From: Vannielia litorea
GTDB taxonomy: Bacteria > Pseudomonadota > Alphaproteobacteria > Rhodobacterales > Rhodobacteraceae
Assembly: GCF_018424695.1 (NCBI RefSeq)
Contig: NZ_QTNQ01000039.1
Span: 1-36,365 of the forward strand
Reading direction: 5' to 3'
Length of the DNA: 36,365 nucleotides
This document shows positions 16,102 through 25,063 of the stretch, piece after piece; positions within the stretch are counted from its first letter, which is position 1, and each line of letters starts with the position of its first letter. The notes beneath the pieces were generated by a model that saw nothing but the letters and a program-made list of their open reading frames with translations, made no database searches and was not told the origin of the DNA. Both the position numbers and the translations under genes were made by a program.

Positions 16102-18363
16102 TCAGCCGCATTTGGAATGGCCGCAGGAGGTGCAGGTCATGCAGCCTTCGACCATCTGCATGGTGAATTGGCCGCAGGACGGGCAGGCCTTGCCGCGCGG
16201 GGTGCCGATGGAAACCACCTGCGCCTGTGGGTCGGATTTGAGGCCCATGCCCTCGCCCGCGATGAAGCCGATGGCGATGAGGTGGCGCTCGATCACCCCG
16301 CCGATGGCCGCGAGGATCGACGGCACGTATTTGCCCTGCATCCAGGCGCCGCCGCGCGGGTCGAACACGGCTTTCAGCTCTTCGACCACGAAAGACACAT
16401 CGCCGCCGCGCCGGAAGATGGCGGAGATCATCCGGGTCAGCGCGACCGTCCAGGCGAAGTGCTCCATGTTCTTGGAGTTGATGAAGACTTCGAAGGGGCG
16501 GCGCTGGGTGCCGACCATCGCGTCATTGACGGTGATGTAGATGGCGTGCTCGCTGTCGGGCCACTTGAGCTTGTAGGTCGCGCCTTCGAGGGCCTGCGGT
16601 CGGTCGAGCGGCTCGGAGATGTAGATCACCTCGCCGTCGCTGTCGGGCTTGGGCTGCTCTTCGGTCTTTTCGGAGACGGAGAGAACGGAGCCTGTCACAT
16701 CGTTCGGGCGGTAGGTCGTGCAGCCCTTGCAGCCGGTCTCATAGGCCTGGGCGTAGACCTCCTTGAACGCCTCGAAGCTGATGTCTTCGGGGCAGTTGAT
16801 GGTCTTGGAGATCGAGCTGTCGATCCATTTCTGAGCGGCGGCCTGCATCTTCACGTGTTCGGAGGGCGGCAGGGTCTGGGCGTTGGTGAAATGGTCGGGC
16901 AGGGGGGCGTCGCCCTTCAGGTCGCGCCACATTTGCACGGCGTAATCAACCACCTCCTCCTCGGTGCGCGACCCGTCGGGCTGGAGCACCTTGCGGGTGT
17001 AGGCGTAGGCGAAGACTGGCTCGATGCCGCTGGAGACGTTTCCGGCGTAGAGCGAGATGGTGCCGGTGGGGGCGATGGAGGTGACCAGCGCGTTGCGAAT
17101 GCCGTGGGTGCGGATCGCCTCGCGCACGTCGTCGTCCATCTGCTGCATGGTGCCGGAGGCGAGGTAGGGCTCGGCGTCGAACAGCGGGAAGGGGCCCTTC
17201 TCCTTGGCCAGTTTGACGGAGGCGAGGTAGCTGGCGCGGGCGATGGCCTTGAGCCAGGCCTCGGTTTGCGCGGCGGCTTCATCGGAGCCGTAGCGCAGGC
17301 CGGTCATCAGCAGCGCGTCTGCGAGCCCGGTGACGCCGAGGCCGATGCGGCGCTTGGCCTGCGCCTCGGCGGCCTGTTCGGGCAGGGGGAAGCGGGAGGC
17401 GTCGACCACGTTGTCCATCATGCGAATGGCGGTGGTGGTGAGCTTGGTCAGCGCCTCGATGTCGATTTTTGCGCCGTCCTCGAAGGGGTCGGTGACCAGC
17501 TTGGCGAGGTTGATCGAGCCGAGCAGGCAGGCACCGTAGGGCGGCAGGGGCTGCTCGCCACAGGGGTTGGTTGCCGCGATCTCTTCGACATAGTTCAAGT
17601 TGTTCATCGCGTTGATGCGGTCGATGAAGATCACGCCCGGCTCGGCGTAATCGTAGGTCGAGCGCATGATGCGGTTCCAGAGGTCACGGGCCTGGAGGGT
17701 GTGGTAGACCTTGTCGCCGAAGGTGAGCTCCCAGGGGCCGTCGGCCTTGACGGCTTCCATGAAGGCGTCTGTGACCAGCACCGAGAGGTTGAACATGCGC
17801 AGGCGGGCCGGGTCGGACTTGGCGGCGATGAAGGCCTCGATGTCGGGGTGGTCGCAGCGCATGGTGGCCATCATCGCGCCGCGACGTGAGCCTGCCGACA
17901 TGATGGTGCGGCACATCGCGTCCCACACATCCATGAAGCTGAGCGGGCCGGAGGCATCGGCGGCCACGCCCGAGACCGCGGCGCCCTTGGGGCGGATGGT
18001 GGAGAAATCGTAGCCGATGCCGCCGCCCTGCTGCATGGTCAGCGCGGCCTCCTTCAGCATGTCGAAGATGCCGCCCATGCTGTCGGGGATGGTACCCATG
18101 ACGAAGCAGTTGAACAGGGTAACGGCGCGCGCGGTGCCTGCGCCGGCGAGGATGCGGCCGGCGGGGAGGTATTTGAAATCCGACAGGGCTTCGTAGAACT
18201 CCTCCTCACGCGCCGCCGGGTTGGCCTCCACCTCGGCGAGCGCCCGGGCGACGCGGCGCCAGCTGTCTTCCACGGTCTCGTCGATGGGCGTGCCATCGGC
18301 CTGTTTGAAACGGTATTTCATGTCCCAGATGGCTTCGGCGATCGGGGCGGTGAAGGCGGTCAT
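16102..18363 (-). CDS. nrdJ: Adenosylcobalamin-dependent (class II) ribonucleoside-diphosphate reductase
   Basis: Reduces ribonucleotides to deoxyribonucleotides with a radical generated from adenosylcobalamin, so it needs no oxygen and no separate radical subunit. The 753 residues include the N-terminal YLPAGRILAGAGT, the glycine-rich GGGIGYDFS, SGPLSFMDVWDAM and SAGSRRGAMMATM. The catalytic NPCGEQPLPPYGACLLGSIN carries Cys268 and Glu270, and PTGTISLYAGNVSSGIEP follows. The C-terminus ends with CPSCGQ, CMTCTSCGHSKCG, the cysteine-rich tail used for re-reduction and zinc binding. I chose the ATG at 18361-18363 over the frame opening at 18423 because MTAFTAPIAEAIWDMKYRF begins the conserved region. 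I saw no cobalamin riboswitch or NrdR box in the 148-base upstream gap. Confidence 0.97.
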   Translation of the reverse strand: MTAFTAPIAEAIWDMKYRFKQADGTPIDETVEDSWRRVARALAEVEANPAAREEEFYEALSDFKYLPAGRILAGAGTARAVTLFNCFVMGTIPDSMGGIFDMLKEAALTMQQGGGIGYDFSTIRPKGAAVSGVAADASGPLSFMDVWDAMCRTIMSAGSRRGAMMATMRCDHPDIEAFIAAKSDPARLRMFNLSVLVTDAFMEAVKADGPWELTFGDKVYHTLQARDLWNRIMRSTYDYAEPGVIFIDRINAMNNLNYVEEIAATNPCGEQPLPPYGACLLGSINLAKLVTDPFEDGAKIDIEALTKLTTTAIRMMDNVVDASRFPLPEQAAEAQAKRRIGLGVTGLADALLMTGLRYGSDEAAAQTEAWLKAIARASYLASVKLAKEKGPFPLFDAEPYLASGTMQQMDDDVREAIRTHGIRNALVTSIAPTGTISLYAGNVSSGIEPVFAYAYTRKVLQPDGSRTEEEVVDYAVQMWRDLKGDAPLPDHFTNAQTLPPSEHVKMQAAAQKWIDSSISKTINCPEDISFEAFKEVYAQAYETGCKGCTTYRPNDVTGSVLSVSEKTEEQPKPDSDGEVIYISEPLDRPQALEGATYKLKWPDSEHAIYITVNDAMVGTQRRPFEVFINSKNMEHFAWTVALTRMISAIFRRGGDVSFVVEELKAVFDPRGGAWMQGKYVPSILAAIGGVIERHLIAIGFIAGEGMGLKSDPQAQVVSIGTPRGKACPSCGQFTMQMVEGCMTCTSCGHSKCG

Positions 18364-18511
18364 GGCGGTGTCCCGGAGAGTCGTGAGAGGACGGACAATA
18401 GGGCGACAGGCGGGTGGGGTCAAACGCCCCGAAGGTGGGTTTTGCAGGTCGGGTCAAACGACTGTGAAGCCATCTGGCAGAATCGGCGGCAGAGGCATAC
18501 GCTACCATATC

Positions 18512-18955
18512 ATGGGTGAACATTCAAAGAACACCATACATCTGGTCAAGCTCTGTGTCGGGGTCGACACGCTGGAACAGCTTGAGGCCTGGCGCGCGAA
18601 GCGGCGGCGTGAGACTGGCGAGGCGGAGACTCGGCACGTGACCCGGATGTGGCCGAAGCAGGAGGCGGTGCTGTTGAATGGCGGCTCGCTCTACTGGGTC
18701 ATCAAGGGGGTGATCCAGGCGCGGCAGGAGGTGCTGCGGCTCGATGAGGTTGAGGGCGGTGACGGGATCCGCCGTTGCGGGATCGTGCTGGCGCCGGAAC
18801 TGGTGCGGGTGGCCCCTGCGGTGCGCAGGCCCTTCCAGGGGTGGCGGTATCTCAAGCCCGAGGACGCACCGTCCGACCTGCCGCAGCGGCGCGAGGGCGA
18901 CCCGGACATGCCGCCGGAGCTGGTGGCGAAACTGGCGGAGATCGGCATTCTCTGA
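18512..18955 (+). CDS. DUF1489 family protein
   Basis: A 147-residue protein beginning MGEHSKNTIHLVKLCVGVDT. The HLVKLCVGVDxxExLExW opening, the RHVTRMWPKQ block and the PFQGWRYLKPEDAPxDL block match DUF1489, a family of unknown function widespread in alphaproteobacteria. The frame extends upstream to 18221 across the nrdJ start, so I used the ATG at 18512, where the family begins. No Shine-Dalgarno sequence precedes it; a TACCAT hexamer ends four bases upstream and could be a -10 box only if the message starts at or just inside the gene. It is divergent from nrdJ. Confidence 0.88.
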   Translation: MGEHSKNTIHLVKLCVGVDTLEQLEAWRAKRRRETGEAETRHVTRMWPKQEAVLLNGGSLYWVIKGVIQARQEVLRLDEVEGGDGIRRCGIVLAPELVRVAPAVRRPFQGWRYLKPEDAPSDLPQRREGDPDMPPELVAKLAEIGIL

Positions 18956-18996
18956 TCGCGTCACGCCATTCCGGTTTGCAGCCCGGGCACAGGCGC

Positions 18997-19743
18997 TCAC
19001 GCATGCAGGCGCGTGCCGAGCAGGTCTCTGAGCACCTCTACCTCGTGGTAGCGTAGCGTGGGGCGTGCCGTGTCGACGGCGCTCTTCGGGTCGAAGCTCA
19101 TGACCTCCGGAAACAGCGTCAGCAGCTCTTGCCGTGCGGCGTCCGACAGGCCGTTCATTCCGTAGGTTCCCGGGTGGTAACTCTCGCTCTTCAGGCCCGC
19201 TGAATACACGATTTCATGCTCGTCACACATGAAGTGCCAGTAGGTAACCCGATCCATCTCGGTGGCGCGGCGGATAGTTGTCTTGTTGACGAGAAACCTG
19301 GCCGGAATGAGCACCTCGGGGTGGTCGAAAAGAAGCTCGGCGATGGCCCCGGTCCAGAAGATGCGGTGCGAAGGGGAGACAACGACCCGTTCGGCCGGGT
19401 GCCCCTTCCCCATGGCACCGGGTTCGATGACGATGGGGACAAGATCGCGGTTGAAGGCCGAGAGGTCGACCTCGGTAGAGCCGATCCAGCGCACGGTGCT
19501 CAGGCCGTGCTCGTAGGTGAGCACACGGTCGCCCACCTCCAGTGTCTCGACCGGCTTTTCGCCTGTGATGGTCGTCACGGGCGTGCCGCTGGCAAAACAG
19601 TCAGCGGCCTCGGCCTCACCGGCGCAAGGGGGCGGGCCTTTTCCTGTACAATTCGGTGTGGGCAATGACGGCGACGTATTTGCGGCCTCTCTCGTCAAGC
19701 GCGAGAGAGGAGCGCCTGAGAGCATGAAGTATCTGCTGGGCAT
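18997..19743 (-). CDS. Hint-domain protein, apparently N-terminally short
   Basis: A 248-residue protein. From Cys49 (DCFASGTPVTT) onward it follows the Hint module of bacterial secreted proteins: VETLEVGDRVLTYEHGLSTV, RWIGSTEVDL, VVSPSHRIFW, EVLIPARFLVN, HFMCDEHEIVYSAG and SESYHPG. Hint domains of this sort are self-processing folds at the end of RTX or other secreted proteins. Such proteins normally carry a hundred or more residues before the cysteine, whereas here there are 48 residues of low-complexity sequence. An in-frame stop lies 36 bases before the ATG. The first 20 codons include a perfect 9-bp inverted repeat (19686-19710). Either this is a 5'-truncated remnant or the true start is downstream. 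It lies 3' of the large nuclease on the same strand. Confidence 0.75.
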   Translation of the reverse strand: MPSRYFMLSGAPLSRLTREAANTSPSLPTPNCTGKGPPPCAGEAEAADCFASGTPVTTITGEKPVETLEVGDRVLTYEHGLSTVRWIGSTEVDLSAFNRDLVPIVIEPGAMGKGHPAERVVVSPSHRIFWTGAIAELLFDHPEVLIPARFLVNKTTIRRATEMDRVTYWHFMCDEHEIVYSAGLKSESYHPGTYGMNGLSDAARQELLTLFPEVMSFDPKSAVDTARPTLRYHEVEVLRDLLGTRLHA

Positions 19744-19995
19744 CTGTAGTTCCGACGGTGGAGCGGTACGCTCACCTTATGGGCAACTTACCTAGGCGCA
19801 CACAACCTGAAAGGGAAAACTTGTATCCTGGCGAGAACTTGCCCAAACGAATGCCGATGCAGGGCGAGTGGCCAAATGCGTGATGCAGGCTCGGAAACAG
19901 TTGCGCTCTACAGGCGGATTGTTTCTGGCCTGCGCGGCGAGGGAAGGCGACTCAGGCGGCTGTGATGTGGCGAACAGGCCTGGGTCGAATTGAGA
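19744..19995. other. Intergenic region between the Hint gene and the nuclease terminator
   Basis: No open frame of credible coding character is present on either strand. Its base composition is less GC-rich than the flanking genes. On the minus strand a TAA stop closes the Hint reading frame shortly before its ATG, so no upstream extension of that protein is encoded in the same frame. No clear promoter for the Hint gene could be named. Together with the terminator beside it, this is the longest stretch in the window without a gene. Confidence 0.7.
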
Positions 19996-20023
19996 AAGGC
20001 GGCACCCGGTTGGATGCCGCCTT
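19996..20023 (-). terminator. Hairpin terminator after the nuclease gene
   Basis: A perfect 9-bp stem, AAGGCGGCA pairing with TGCCGCCTT, closes a 10-base loop. On the minus strand it begins 25 bases after the stop of the nuclease gene and ends in TTTCTC. It separates the nuclease gene from the Hint gene, so the two are probably not one transcription unit. Confidence 0.75.
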
Positions 20024-20047
20024 CGTCATGCCGGGTTGCCCGACGTG

Positions 20048-23000
20048 TCAGGTGATCGGAAGGTCCGGATCGAAATCGAGGCCAACGATGATCGGGTCGT
20101 GGTCGGAAGCGGCATAGGGGCCGGAGGCGTCGAAGGCCGGGTCGTTGAAACTGGTGTCGTAGTTCAGCAGGTCCGGCTCGTCGGCGTTGATGTGCCACTC
20201 GGTGATGCCGGTGACGAAGGGCAGCATGGCGTCATCCACCAGCGCCTGGTCGAGCGTGCCCGCCTGGCCGTCAAAGACGTAGGAATAGGCCTCATCCTGC
20301 CCGATCAGCGTGGCGATCAGGTCTGTCAGCCCGGCGTCATCATCGAGGTATTGCACCGGGTCTTCCTCGGTGTAGGCGTTCATGTCACCAAGGTAGATGA
20401 CGGTATCGGTGCCGGTGCCATTGTAGCTGGTTTCGATCCAGTCGTTCAGCTCGATGGCCGCATCGGTGCGCACCTCGTTCCAGAAGCCCTGGCCATCGCC
20501 CTTGTCGAAGTTGGGATCTGCGTAGAGGTCTTGCAGGAGTGCCTCGACGGCGGCGTAGTCGTCATGGGTCGGGTTGTTGGTGAGCCAGGCCTCGGCGTCA
20601 TCCGCGATGTCTTGCAGGTCGCTGTCGCCCTTGGACTTGAAGTGCGAGGAGACCACGGTGAACTCTTCGCCTGTCGCATTGTCCACGAAGGTTGCGGCCA
20701 CCGAGGGGCGGTTGCGGTCAAAGCTGTCCCAGTCAAAGTCGATGTAGCCGGCCAGCGCCTCGGCGATGGCGTTGGTCACATCGTTCGAGGGTTCGGCGAA
20801 GACGAGCGCTTCGGCGTAGATCAGCGTCACCGCGTTGGCGTCATAGATGATGCCGGTGGTGATCGCGTCGGTGCCGATCCAGCCCGGATCGCCCGGATCG
20901 AGCGGGGTGCCGGTGTAGCCGAAGGGGTTGACCGCGACGTAGTCGGTGGCGCCGCCCGATGCGGCATCCAGCTCGTCGGTCAGGGTGACGATGGCGGAAG
21001 TGGCGGTGAAGCCGTTGTTCTCCAACTCCTGAAGCGCCACCACTTCGGCACCCGTGCCGAGGATCTCGGCGGTCAGCCCGTCTGTCTGGCGGTCGAGCTC
21101 TTCCTGATTGTCGGCGCCGCGCACGCCGGGGCGGTTGCCATCTTCGTCCGCCGGGCCGGTGCCGCCGGAGAAGGTGGTGAAGTAGTTGAGCACGTTCACC
21201 GAGGCGACCTGAAGATCGCCGCCCACGTCATCGGGGGTTTCGGGGCGGGGGTTGGCGCTTTCATCGAGCGAGAGCACCCCGTCGACGATGACCTGATAGT
21301 CACCGAAGCCGTAAGTCAGCACGCCTTCCACCGGCGCGTCGATCACGGTGCCGAGGCGCGGCGTGGTGGAGTTGGCGATATCGTCGCCCGCATCGAGGAT
21401 GCCGTTGCCGTTGTCGCCGCTGCCGGTGTTGGGGATGTAGATGAACTCGTCGGGGTTGGAGCCCGGCAGCCCGTCATTCAGGAGCAGCGTGTTGTTGGCG
21501 TTTTCCTCTGCCGCCGCGATCGCCTGGGGCGAGCCGCCGTCGTAGAGCTGGGTCGGCTGTACCGGGGTGCCCGCGCTGATGGAGATTTCGCCGAAGCGGT
21601 CGAGGTTGAAGTTGGCTGTGATGGTCAGCGGATCGGCGGTGGCCGAGGTGACCGACACATACATGCCTTCGAGCGATTCCCACTCGTTGATGGTGTTCGG
21701 CCCGATCTCGACATTGACGACTGGCACGAACTGGTTGGTATCGACCACGGTGATATCGGTCACGTCGGTGAGCTGGGTGAGGCCGAAATACTCGTCGACG
21801 GTGCCGGTGACCGAGGCAAGGTCGCCAACCTGAACGGCGTGGCCGCCGCCGGTGTAGACGAAGATGCCCTGAGACACGGTGCCATAGCCGTCCCAGTCGG
21901 CGATTTCCTCGGTGAGGTAGAAGCCGTCTGCGGTGACATAGGTGACAACCGCCTCCACCTGCACGCCCTGCTGGCCTTCGAGCGGGGAGGCGAAGCCCTC
22001 GCCCTGCACTTCGGAGATGAAATAGAGCGTGGGTGGCACGGTGTTGTTGTCGAGGCCGGGGTTGGCCTCTTCCGGGGCGGACCATGTGCCATCGTCCTCG
22101 CGCTGAAGCGAGAAGCCCACGGGGGTGCTGCCCGGCTCGGACACGCCCATGTCGGTGGAGGCGAGGCCGTCGACCGCGCCGCCGACGCCGGTGAAGCTGC
22201 CTTCGTAGGAGAAGAACTCGATCACGCTGCCATCGTCGGCGATCAGGGCGACGCCGTCGGGGCCGTTCTGGATGCCCGTGGTGCCGGGGAAGTCATCGAC
22301 TTCCAGCACGTAGTAGTCCCAGGTGCCGTCGCTCGTCATCGCGCCGTCCGAGAGCAGGGCGGTGCTGTATTCGGTGTTGCCGCTGGCCTCGCCGTTGTGC
22401 AGCTCGACGGTGACGCCGGTCACGTCGGTGCCAGCGGTCACGCGGACTTCGACGAATTCGCCCAGGTCGCCACCGTCATTGTCGTAATGCAGCTCGTTGA
22501 TGCGCAATTCGGGCGGGGCATCGTTGGAAATGCCCGAGGTGTTCTGCTCGGGCCCGCGCCAGGTGCCATCTTCGTTGCGCTGGAGCGAGAAGCTGAGGGG
22601 CGTGCTGCCGGGCTCGGACACGCCGATATCTTCGGAGGTGAGCCCTGCTGCGGTGCCGCCGGTTGCGGTGAGCGTGCCCTCGTAGGACAGGAACTCGAAG
22701 ACGAAATCGCCCGACACCAGCGCCAAGCCATCGGGTGCGCCGTTTTGCAGCCCATTCTCGGGCAGCTCGATGACATAGTAATCCCAGGTGCCATCGGAGG
22801 TGGCGGGCGCGGCGGGCAGGGCGAGGGTGCCGTAGACGCCGCCGCCGTTGCCATTGTAGAGTTCGACCGAGAGGCCGGAGGCATCGGCGCCCGCCGTGAC
22901 GCGGACCTCGATGAACTCGCCCACGTCGCCGCCGTCATTGTCGTAGTGGAACTCGTTGATCCGTGCCTCGAAGTCCGGCGCGGGAGCGGAGTTGGCGGTG

Positions 23001-24916
23001 CCGGAGGTGTTGGCCCCCTCGGCATACCAGCTGTCGCCGTCGCCGCGCTGGAGCGAGAAACCCACGGGCGTGCCGCTGCTCTCCGATACGCCGATATCGG
23101 TGGAGGTCATGCCATTGGCGATGCCGCCGGATGCGGTGAAGCTGCCCTCGTAGGAGAGGAACTCGACCACGCCTTCGGCGTCATAGAGGGCCAGCCCGTC
23201 AGGCGCGCCGTTTTGCAGCCCGTTGCTGGGCAGCGCGATGACGTAATAATCCCAGGTGCCATCGGTTGTCATGGTGGCGTCGTCGGCCAGCGAAAGTGTG
23301 TCGTAGACGCCGCCGCCGTTGCCGTTGTAGAGCGCGATGCGGTAGCCGGAGGCGTCCTCCCTGGCGGTGATGCGCACCTCGATGAATTCGCCTTCGTCGG
23401 TGCCGGTGTTGTCGTAGTGCAGCTCGTTGATCCGCACTTCGGCGGGCGCTTCGTAGTTGTTGTCGAGCCCGGCGGTGTTCTCTTCCGGGGCGCTCCAGGT
23501 GCCGTCATCCTCGCGCTGGAGCGAGAAGCCAACGGGGGTGCCGCTGCCCTCGGCCACGCCGATATCGGCGAAGGTCAGCCCGGTGGCGGCGCCAGCGGTT
23601 GCGGTAAGCTCGCCCTCGTAGGACAGCGTTTCAATCACCGCGCCGCCGTTGACCAGCGCCATGCCGTCGGGCGCGCCGTTCTGGATGCCGTTGGCGGGCA
23701 GGTTGATGACGTAGTAATCCCAGGTGCCATCGCTCGTCATGTCGCCGGAGGAGACGGCGAGGGTGTCATACACCGTGCCGCCGGAGCCGTTGTAAAGCTC
23801 GACCTCGAGCGCGGAGACATCGGTGCCCGCCGCAACGCGGACCTCGATGAACTCGCCCTGGTCGCCGCCGGTGTTGTCGTAGTGGAACTCGTTGATCCGG
23901 GCGTCGATCGGCGGGGTTTCATCGACATCGGCCACGGTGACGGTGATGTCGACGGTGCCTGTGGCGCTGCCGTCTGAGGCCTCGATGGTTAGCTCATAGG
24001 CATTGTCGCCATCGGCATCGAGCGGGGCCTCATAGTCGGGCGCGGCGAGGAAGGCGATTTCGCCGGTGGCCGCGTCGATGGTGAAGAGCGCGGCGTCGGC
24101 GCCGGAGAGGCCGTAGGTGAGCGCATCGCCCTCGGCGTCACTGGCGGAGACGCCGGCAGCGACCTCGGTGGTGTTCTCGTCGATGGTGACGGAGGACGCG
24201 GTGACCTCGGGCGCGTCGTTCACGCCGGTGACGGCGATGGTGACGGTGGCGGTATCGGTGCCGCCCTTTCCGTCATCCACGGTGTAAGTGAAGGTGTCTT
24301 CCAGCGTCTCGCCCTCGGCCAGCGCGTCGAAAACCGCCGGGTCGTAGGTGATTGTGGTGCCATCGAAGCTGACGGAGGCGCCATTGGCCGAGGTGGCATC
24401 GACCGAGGTGATGGTGATCGCGTCGCCATCGAATTCCTGGTCGTTGGCCAGCAGGGTGGCAGCGTCGATCGTCAGGGGGGTGTCTTCATCGGTTGCCGCC
24501 GCATCGTCTCCCGCCAGCACGGCGTTGTTGGTGCCGTCGATCCAGAGCGTATAGTCATCGGCCTCGAAGTAGAGCGCCTCGACGCCGTTGAGCACATCGG
24601 TGCCCTCGGGGCCGGTGACGACGGTGGTCTTGAACCAGCCCCAGCCGAAGTTGGCGACCTCGTAATCTGCGACAGAGCCGGAGTAGACCGAGGTATCGGT
24701 GCCGCGCCCGCCGCTGATGATATCGAAGCCCGCGCCGGAGAAGATGGTATCATCGCCGTTGTGGCCGAAGATCAGGTTGTTGCCGTCATTGGCCTCGATC
24801 ACGTCATCGCGGCGGCTGCCCTGAAAGATCACCTGTGGGCGGTGATGGTCGTGGCCGTGGCCTCGCCCGTTGTGATGACCGTTGGAGTGCGAAGATTGAC
24901 CGAAGTCGCGCGGCAT
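20048..24916 (-). CDS. Giant ExeM/NucH-like secreted nuclease with four LTD-like repeats
   Basis: A 1,622-residue acidic protein without a single cysteine. Order of parts: a His-rich N-terminus (1-30); an RTX-like Ca-binding stretch (35-75: FGHNGDDTIFSGAGFD, ISGGRGTD); VCBS/cadherin-like domains (about 140-335, with GVNDAPEVTASSVTIDEN); four repeats of about 155 residues, each starting RINExHYDN (340, 496, 652, 805), resembling lamin-tail-type modules; an OB-like domain (about 967-1070); and an endonuclease/exonuclease/phosphatase domain (about 1235-1615). Catalytic-type motifs are VASVNVLNYF, VALQELENNG, VVSSHFKSKG (His1425), IYLGDMNAY (Asp1511, Asn1513) and ASDHDPIIVG (Asp1605, His1606). 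There is no Sec signal; type I export is likely but no C-terminal RTX block exists. AGGGG precedes the ATG. Probable role: extracellular DNA degradation for nutrients. Confidence 0.93.
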   Translation of the reverse strand: MPRDFGQSSHSNGHHNGRGHGHDHHRPQVIFQGSRRDDVIEANDGNNLIFGHNGDDTIFSGAGFDIISGGRGTDTSVYSGSVADYEVANFGWGWFKTTVVTGPEGTDVLNGVEALYFEADDYTLWIDGTNNAVLAGDDAAATDEDTPLTIDAATLLANDQEFDGDAITITSVDATSANGASVSFDGTTITYDPAVFDALAEGETLEDTFTYTVDDGKGGTDTATVTIAVTGVNDAPEVTASSVTIDENTTEVAAGVSASDAEGDALTYGLSGADAALFTIDAATGEIAFLAAPDYEAPLDADGDNAYELTIEASDGSATGTVDITVTVADVDETPPIDARINEFHYDNTGGDQGEFIEVRVAAGTDVSALEVELYNGSGGTVYDTLAVSSGDMTSDGTWDYYVINLPANGIQNGAPDGMALVNGGAVIETLSYEGELTATAGAATGLTFADIGVAEGSGTPVGFSLQREDDGTWSAPEENTAGLDNNYEAPAEVRINELHYDNTGTDEGEFIEVRITAREDASGYRIALYNGNGGGVYDTLSLADDATMTTDGTWDYYVIALPSNGLQNGAPDGLALYDAEGVVEFLSYEGSFTASGGIANGMTSTDIGVSESSGTPVGFSLQRGDGDSWYAEGANTSGTANSAPAPDFEARINEFHYDNDGGDVGEFIEVRVTAGADASGLSVELYNGNGGGVYGTLALPAAPATSDGTWDYYVIELPENGLQNGAPDGLALVSGDFVFEFLSYEGTLTATGGTAAGLTSEDIGVSEPGSTPLSFSLQRNEDGTWRGPEQNTSGISNDAPPELRINELHYDNDGGDLGEFVEVRVTAGTDVTGVTVELHNGEASGNTEYSTALLSDGAMTSDGTWDYYVLEVDDFPGTTGIQNGPDGVALIADDGSVIEFFSYEGSFTGVGGAVDGLASTDMGVSEPGSTPVGFSLQREDDGTWSAPEEANPGLDNNTVPPTLYFISEVQGEGFASPLEGQQGVQVEAVVTYVTADGFYLTEEIADWDGYGTVSQGIFVYTGGGHAVQVGDLASVTGTVDEYFGLTQLTDVTDITVVDTNQFVPVVNVEIGPNTINEWESLEGMYVSVTSATADPLTITANFNLDRFGEISISAGTPVQPTQLYDGGSPQAIAAAEENANNTLLLNDGLPGSNPDEFIYIPNTGSGDNGNGILDAGDDIANSTTPRLGTVIDAPVEGVLTYGFGDYQVIVDGVLSLDESANPRPETPDDVGGDLQVASVNVLNYFTTFSGGTGPADEDGNRPGVRGADNQEELDRQTDGLTAEILGTGAEVVALQELENNGFTATSAIVTLTDELDAASGGATDYVAVNPFGYTGTPLDPGDPGWIGTDAITTGIIYDANAVTLIYAEALVFAEPSNDVTNAIAEALAGYIDFDWDSFDRNRPSVAATFVDNATGEEFTVVSSHFKSKGDSDLQDIADDAEAWLTNNPTHDDYAAVEALLQDLYADPNFDKGDGQGFWNEVRTDAAIELNDWIETSYNGTGTDTVIYLGDMNAYTEEDPVQYLDDDAGLTDLIATLIGQDEAYSYVFDGQAGTLDQALVDDAMLPFVTGITEWHINADEPDLLNYDTSFNDPAFDASGPYAASDHDPIIVGLDFDPDLPIT
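22046..23902 (-). repeat. Four tandem ~465-bp coding repeats in the nuclease gene
   Basis: The four modules start at protein residues 339, 495, 651 and 804. Each repeats the same ordered blocks: RINExHYDN, GEFxEVRV, SDGTWDYYV, LxNGxPDGxAL, SYEG, GVxExxSTPxxFSLQR. The DNA is also similar between copies, for example the recurring stretches for SDGTWDYYV and for EFIEVRV, so copy number could change by recombination. Copy 4 is the most divergent, with an extra insertion around DDFPGTTG. Confidence 0.9.
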
Positions 24917-25063
24917 GGTGATTCCCCTGAAAAGTTATTCTTTGGCCCTGAAAAAGCAGGCGTGCGTAACGTGACAATGAACACGTTCACATTCGGGCAT
25001 GGCCCGGGTCACTTTGAAAGGGGTTACGCGGCGGCACGAGGCCGATAGGCGGGGGATCGCCTG

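Noticed and set aside
16066..17889. A 607-codon open frame antisense to nrdJ
   Set aside because: It is opposite a fully conserved class II reductase and has no domain of its own; a GC-driven artefact.
18364..18511. Possible cobalamin riboswitch or NrdR boxes before nrdJ
   Set aside because: The 148-base gap is shorter than a usual cobalamin riboswitch, and I could not find its conserved core or a pair of NrdR-box-like palindromes.
19744..20047. Possible missing N-terminal half of the Hint protein in another frame
   Set aside because: Stops occur in the minus-strand frames close to the gene, and none of the short stretches resembles RTX or other family sequence.
20036..23977. A 1,313-codon open frame antisense to the nuclease gene
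   Set aside because: Its apparent Gly/Val/Ala/Asp repeats mirror the four nuclease modules on the other strand. The sense frame has clear catalytic motifs.
24978..24989. TGAACACGTTCA dyad upstream of the nuclease gene
   Set aside because: Five-base half-sites with no second copy and no recognisable promoter beside it; too weak to list as an operator.
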